This document shows, in pieces, positions 62,450 to 64,000 of a DNA stretch of 64,000 nt (its first letter is position 1; the number at the start of each line of letters is the position of its first letter). A model generated the notes under the pieces. It was not told the origin of the DNA. It saw nothing but the letters and a program-made list of their open reading frames with translations, and made no database searches. Position numbers and translations under genes: made by a program. This DNA comes from JAHEEL01 sp963785245 (lineage in GTDB: Bacteria; Actinomycetota; Acidimicrobiia; Spongiisociales; UBA5794), in contig CAWAUO010000001.1 in the NCBI GenBank assembly GCA_963785245.1, positions 124,001 to 188,000 of the forward strand, read 5' to 3'.

Positions 62450-62580
62450 CGCTGCGAACCCAGGGTTCTCCACCTTGCATATGACGCCGACAGCCCACGG
62501 AATGGAGAGGTTGGCCGGTCGATCGCATTCTATGGGCCCACGGCGCCACATAGGACGCGGAGAACCCTGGGTTCGCAGCG
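62450..62580. mobile_element. MITE-like element with 22-bp perfect terminal inverted repeats
   Basis: Positions 62450-62471 and 62559-62580 are perfect inverted repeats of 22 bp (ends CGCTGCGAACCCAGGG). The interior is also imperfectly palindromic (ATGACGCCG versus its counterpart around 62535-62550), so the whole 131 bp could fold. No transposase is encoded. A half copy lies at 17325-17387. The element ends 2 nt before the stop codon of the thioredoxin-TPR gene and precedes the acyltransferase gene on the same strand. Confidence 0.75.
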
Positions 62581-62582
62581 TC

Positions 62583-63428
62583 TTAGAAGAGGGCGCTTGC
62601 GAGTTGACGACGGTAGGTCTGCGTCAGCGGATGCTCGTCGCCGAGGACGCCGAAGATGTCGAGCATCGCCGTACGCGCCTCGTCCTTGAGCGGTCCCTTG
62701 GCCCGAACGATGGACAGCAGGCGGTCCAACGCCGGCTCATACTCGGCTCGAGCGGCGAGTGCTTTGGCGAGCTCGATGCGCACGACCTCATCCTCAGGAT
62801 CGGCGGCGACCCGCGCTTCGAGTTCCGCGAGATCGCCTCCCTTTGATGCCTTCAGCCTGGCGGCCGAGTTGAGGCGGTCGACCTCTGCATCGGGCACGAG
62901 GCGGCCCAGCACGACAAGGGCTTCGTCCGTCTCGCCTCGGTCGATGAGGAGCGAGGCCAGGCTCGTGCCGGCCTCCGAATGGTCCGGCTTCTGATCCAGG
63001 ACCTGCCGGAGGATGTGCTCAGCGGCCACCCCGTCATCGGAGAGTTGTGCGGTACGGGCCTGGTCGACCATGAGATCGAGTTCGGAAGGGAGGATGCCCT
63101 CGATCCACCCGCGGACCGCCGGTTCAGGCAGTGCCCCGGTGAACGAATCGACCACTGTGCCGTCGCGAAACGCGAGGACCATCGGAATGCCCTGGACGCC
63201 GTACTGGGCTGCCAACTCCTGGTTCGCATCCACGTCGACCTTGACGAGTTCGAACGAGCCACCGGATTCAGCAGCAGCCTTCTCGAGGATGGGGCCAAGG
63301 ATCCGGCACGGCTGACACCATTCGGCCCAGAAGTCGACAACCACGGGCACTTCGCGGCTCCGTTGGAGCACTTCCTGTGGGAAGTTCTCGGTGCTTACGT
63401 CCTTCACGAATTCACTCGGAGTGGTCAT
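62583..63428 (-). CDS. Thioredoxin-TPR protein (CnoX/YbbN family)
   Basis: A 281-aa protein. The N-terminal thioredoxin domain has FWAEWCQPCRILGPILEKAA, with an intact CQPC site, and GVQGIPMVLAFRDG with the cis-Pro. The C-terminal ~150 residues are TPR-like helices (AAEHILRQVLDQKPDHSEAG, LLIDRGETDEALVVLGRL). E. coli CnoX is a chaperone-holdase lacking CxxC; this one keeps it and may be redox active. ATG 63428 has TATTCT 7 nt upstream (leaderless). It is divergent from dapA. Confidence 0.9.
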   Translation of the reverse strand: MTTPSEFVKDVSTENFPQEVLQRSREVPVVVDFWAEWCQPCRILGPILEKAAAESGGSFELVKVDVDANQELAAQYGVQGIPMVLAFRDGTVVDSFTGALPEPAVRGWIEGILPSELDLMVDQARTAQLSDDGVAAEHILRQVLDQKPDHSEAGTSLASLLIDRGETDEALVVLGRLVPDAEVDRLNSAARLKASKGGDLAELEARVAADPEDEVVRIELAKALAARAEYEPALDRLLSIVRAKGPLKDEARTAMLDIFGVLGDEHPLTQTYRRQLASALF

Positions 63429-63470
63429 AGAGGCAAGAATACCGGGGGCCCTCCTGCTACCGTCGTGGGC

Positions 63471-64000
63471 ATGGAGAGCAGACCCGAAGCACCTTTTGGC
63501 CAGGTCCTGACCGCCGTCATCACGCCGTTCGGCGACGACGGATCCATCGACTACGGAACGTTCTGGCGGTTGACCCGTTTCCTCGCCGATCACGGCTCGG
63601 ACGGGATCGTCGTCGGCGGAACGACCGGAGAATCGCCGACCCTCTCGAAGGTCGAGAAAGTCGCCCTCTTCAAGGCCGCCGTTGATGCCGCCGGCGACCG
63701 GATGAAGGTGATTGCCGGTGCCGGAACCTACGACACACGCGAATCGGTTGAGCTCGCCCAGCGCGCCGCCGACTCTGGAGTCCACGGGGTCATGGCGGTC
63801 ACGCCCTACTACTCGAAGCCGCCTCAGGAGGGTCTGTTCCGGCACTTCACAGCGATTGCGGACGCGACCGAGCTTCCAGTGCTGCTCTACAACATCCCGG
63901 GCCGCACCTGCCGCATCATCGAGATCGACACGCTCGTCCGCCTCGCTGCCCACCCGAATATCGTCGCCGTCAAAGACGCCGTCGAAGACCTCGACTTCAC
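63471..64000 (+). CDS. dapA: 4-hydroxy-tetrahydrodipicolinate synthase, 3'-truncated
   Basis: It condenses pyruvate with aspartate semialdehyde, the first step to lysine/diaminopimelate. Visible blocks: QVLTAVITPFGDDGSIDYGT, GTTGESPTLSKVEK, VHGVMAVTPYYSKPPQEGLF (catalytic Tyr), LLYNIPGRTCRIIE and the Schiff-base Lys in NIVAVKDAVEDLDF at the right edge. ATG 63471 has TACCGT 7 nt upstream (leaderless). The gene runs out of the window. Confidence 0.93.
   Translation, partial: MESRPEAPFGQVLTAVITPFGDDGSIDYGTFWRLTRFLADHGSDGIVVGGTTGESPTLSKVEKVALFKAAVDAAGDRMKVIAGAGTYDTRESVELAQRAADSGVHGVMAVTPYYSKPPQEGLFRHFTAIADATELPVLLYNIPGRTCRIIEIDTLVRLAAHPNIVAVKDAVEDLDF

Overview
The window is GC-rich, densely coded DNA with short intergenic gaps, many ATGA stop/start overlaps and no rRNA or tRNA gene that I can see. 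The gene content points to a high-GC actinobacterium: a split ImuA'/ImuB/DnaE2 mutasome with actinobacterial-type LexA boxes, the pnp - M16 peptidase - dapB - dapA neighbourhood, DUF4032, BtpA, YajQ, and many leaderless genes. I favour an Acidimicrobiia-like lineage, but that placement is inference.

Layout. 1-2.2 kb: 3' part of pnp with a strong terminator. 2.2-9.9 kb: dodecin, LexA-controlled imuA'-imuB, an acyltransferase, a YcaQ/AlkX-type glycosylase, a membrane-anchored protein, and an SDR coupled to an isochorismatase-fold hydrolase. 9.9-14.4 kb: a thiamine operon on the minus strand (TPP riboswitch, thiamine pyrophosphokinase, ThiB, ThiP, ThiQ). 14.4-22.5 kb: a small ORF / RHH protein / DUF4097 operon, uridine kinase, SGNH hydrolase, a relic region, YchF, a hypothetical gene, an LCP-family protein and an ACT-domain pair. 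22.8-26.1 kb: LexA-controlled dnaE2. 26-39 kb: threonine aldolase, SixA-like phosphatase, YhhN, ferritin, amidase, aminotransferase, an AroQ-hydrolase fusion, lipoate ligase-like protein, three coupled lipoproteins, UspA, flavin reductase, SDR and DUF4032. 39-51 kb: DUF971, full-length Lhr helicase, BtpA, LOG protein, HAD phosphatase, asnA, a CPA-type antiporter with UspA-like tail, and a Tam-like methyltransferase. 51-57 kb: a broken HNH/DUF222 gene and a VWA - AAA ATPase - YajQ operon. 57-64 kb: arfB, an SLC12-type transporter, M16 peptidase, dapB, a broken acyltransferase, a thioredoxin-TPR protein and the start of dapA.

Cross-cutting signals. (1) Identical 16-bp LexA boxes control the two halves of the mutasome. 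(2) A heptanucleotide tandem-repeat family occurs at four loci and is read in frame inside both imuA' and dnaE2. (3) About eight to nine single-base indels break genes whose protein is clearly continuous across frames (imuB, dnaE2, a lipoprotein, DUF4032, HNH twice, VWA, acyltransferase, possibly a small protein). This could be assembly error or real decay, and coordinates of those genes are given for the joined reading. (4) About two dozen genes without a Shine-Dalgarno have TANNNT 6-8 nt before the start codon, which suggests leaderless transcription. (5) A 131-bp MITE-like element with 22-bp terminal inverted repeats lies at 62.5 kb, with a half copy at 17.3 kb.
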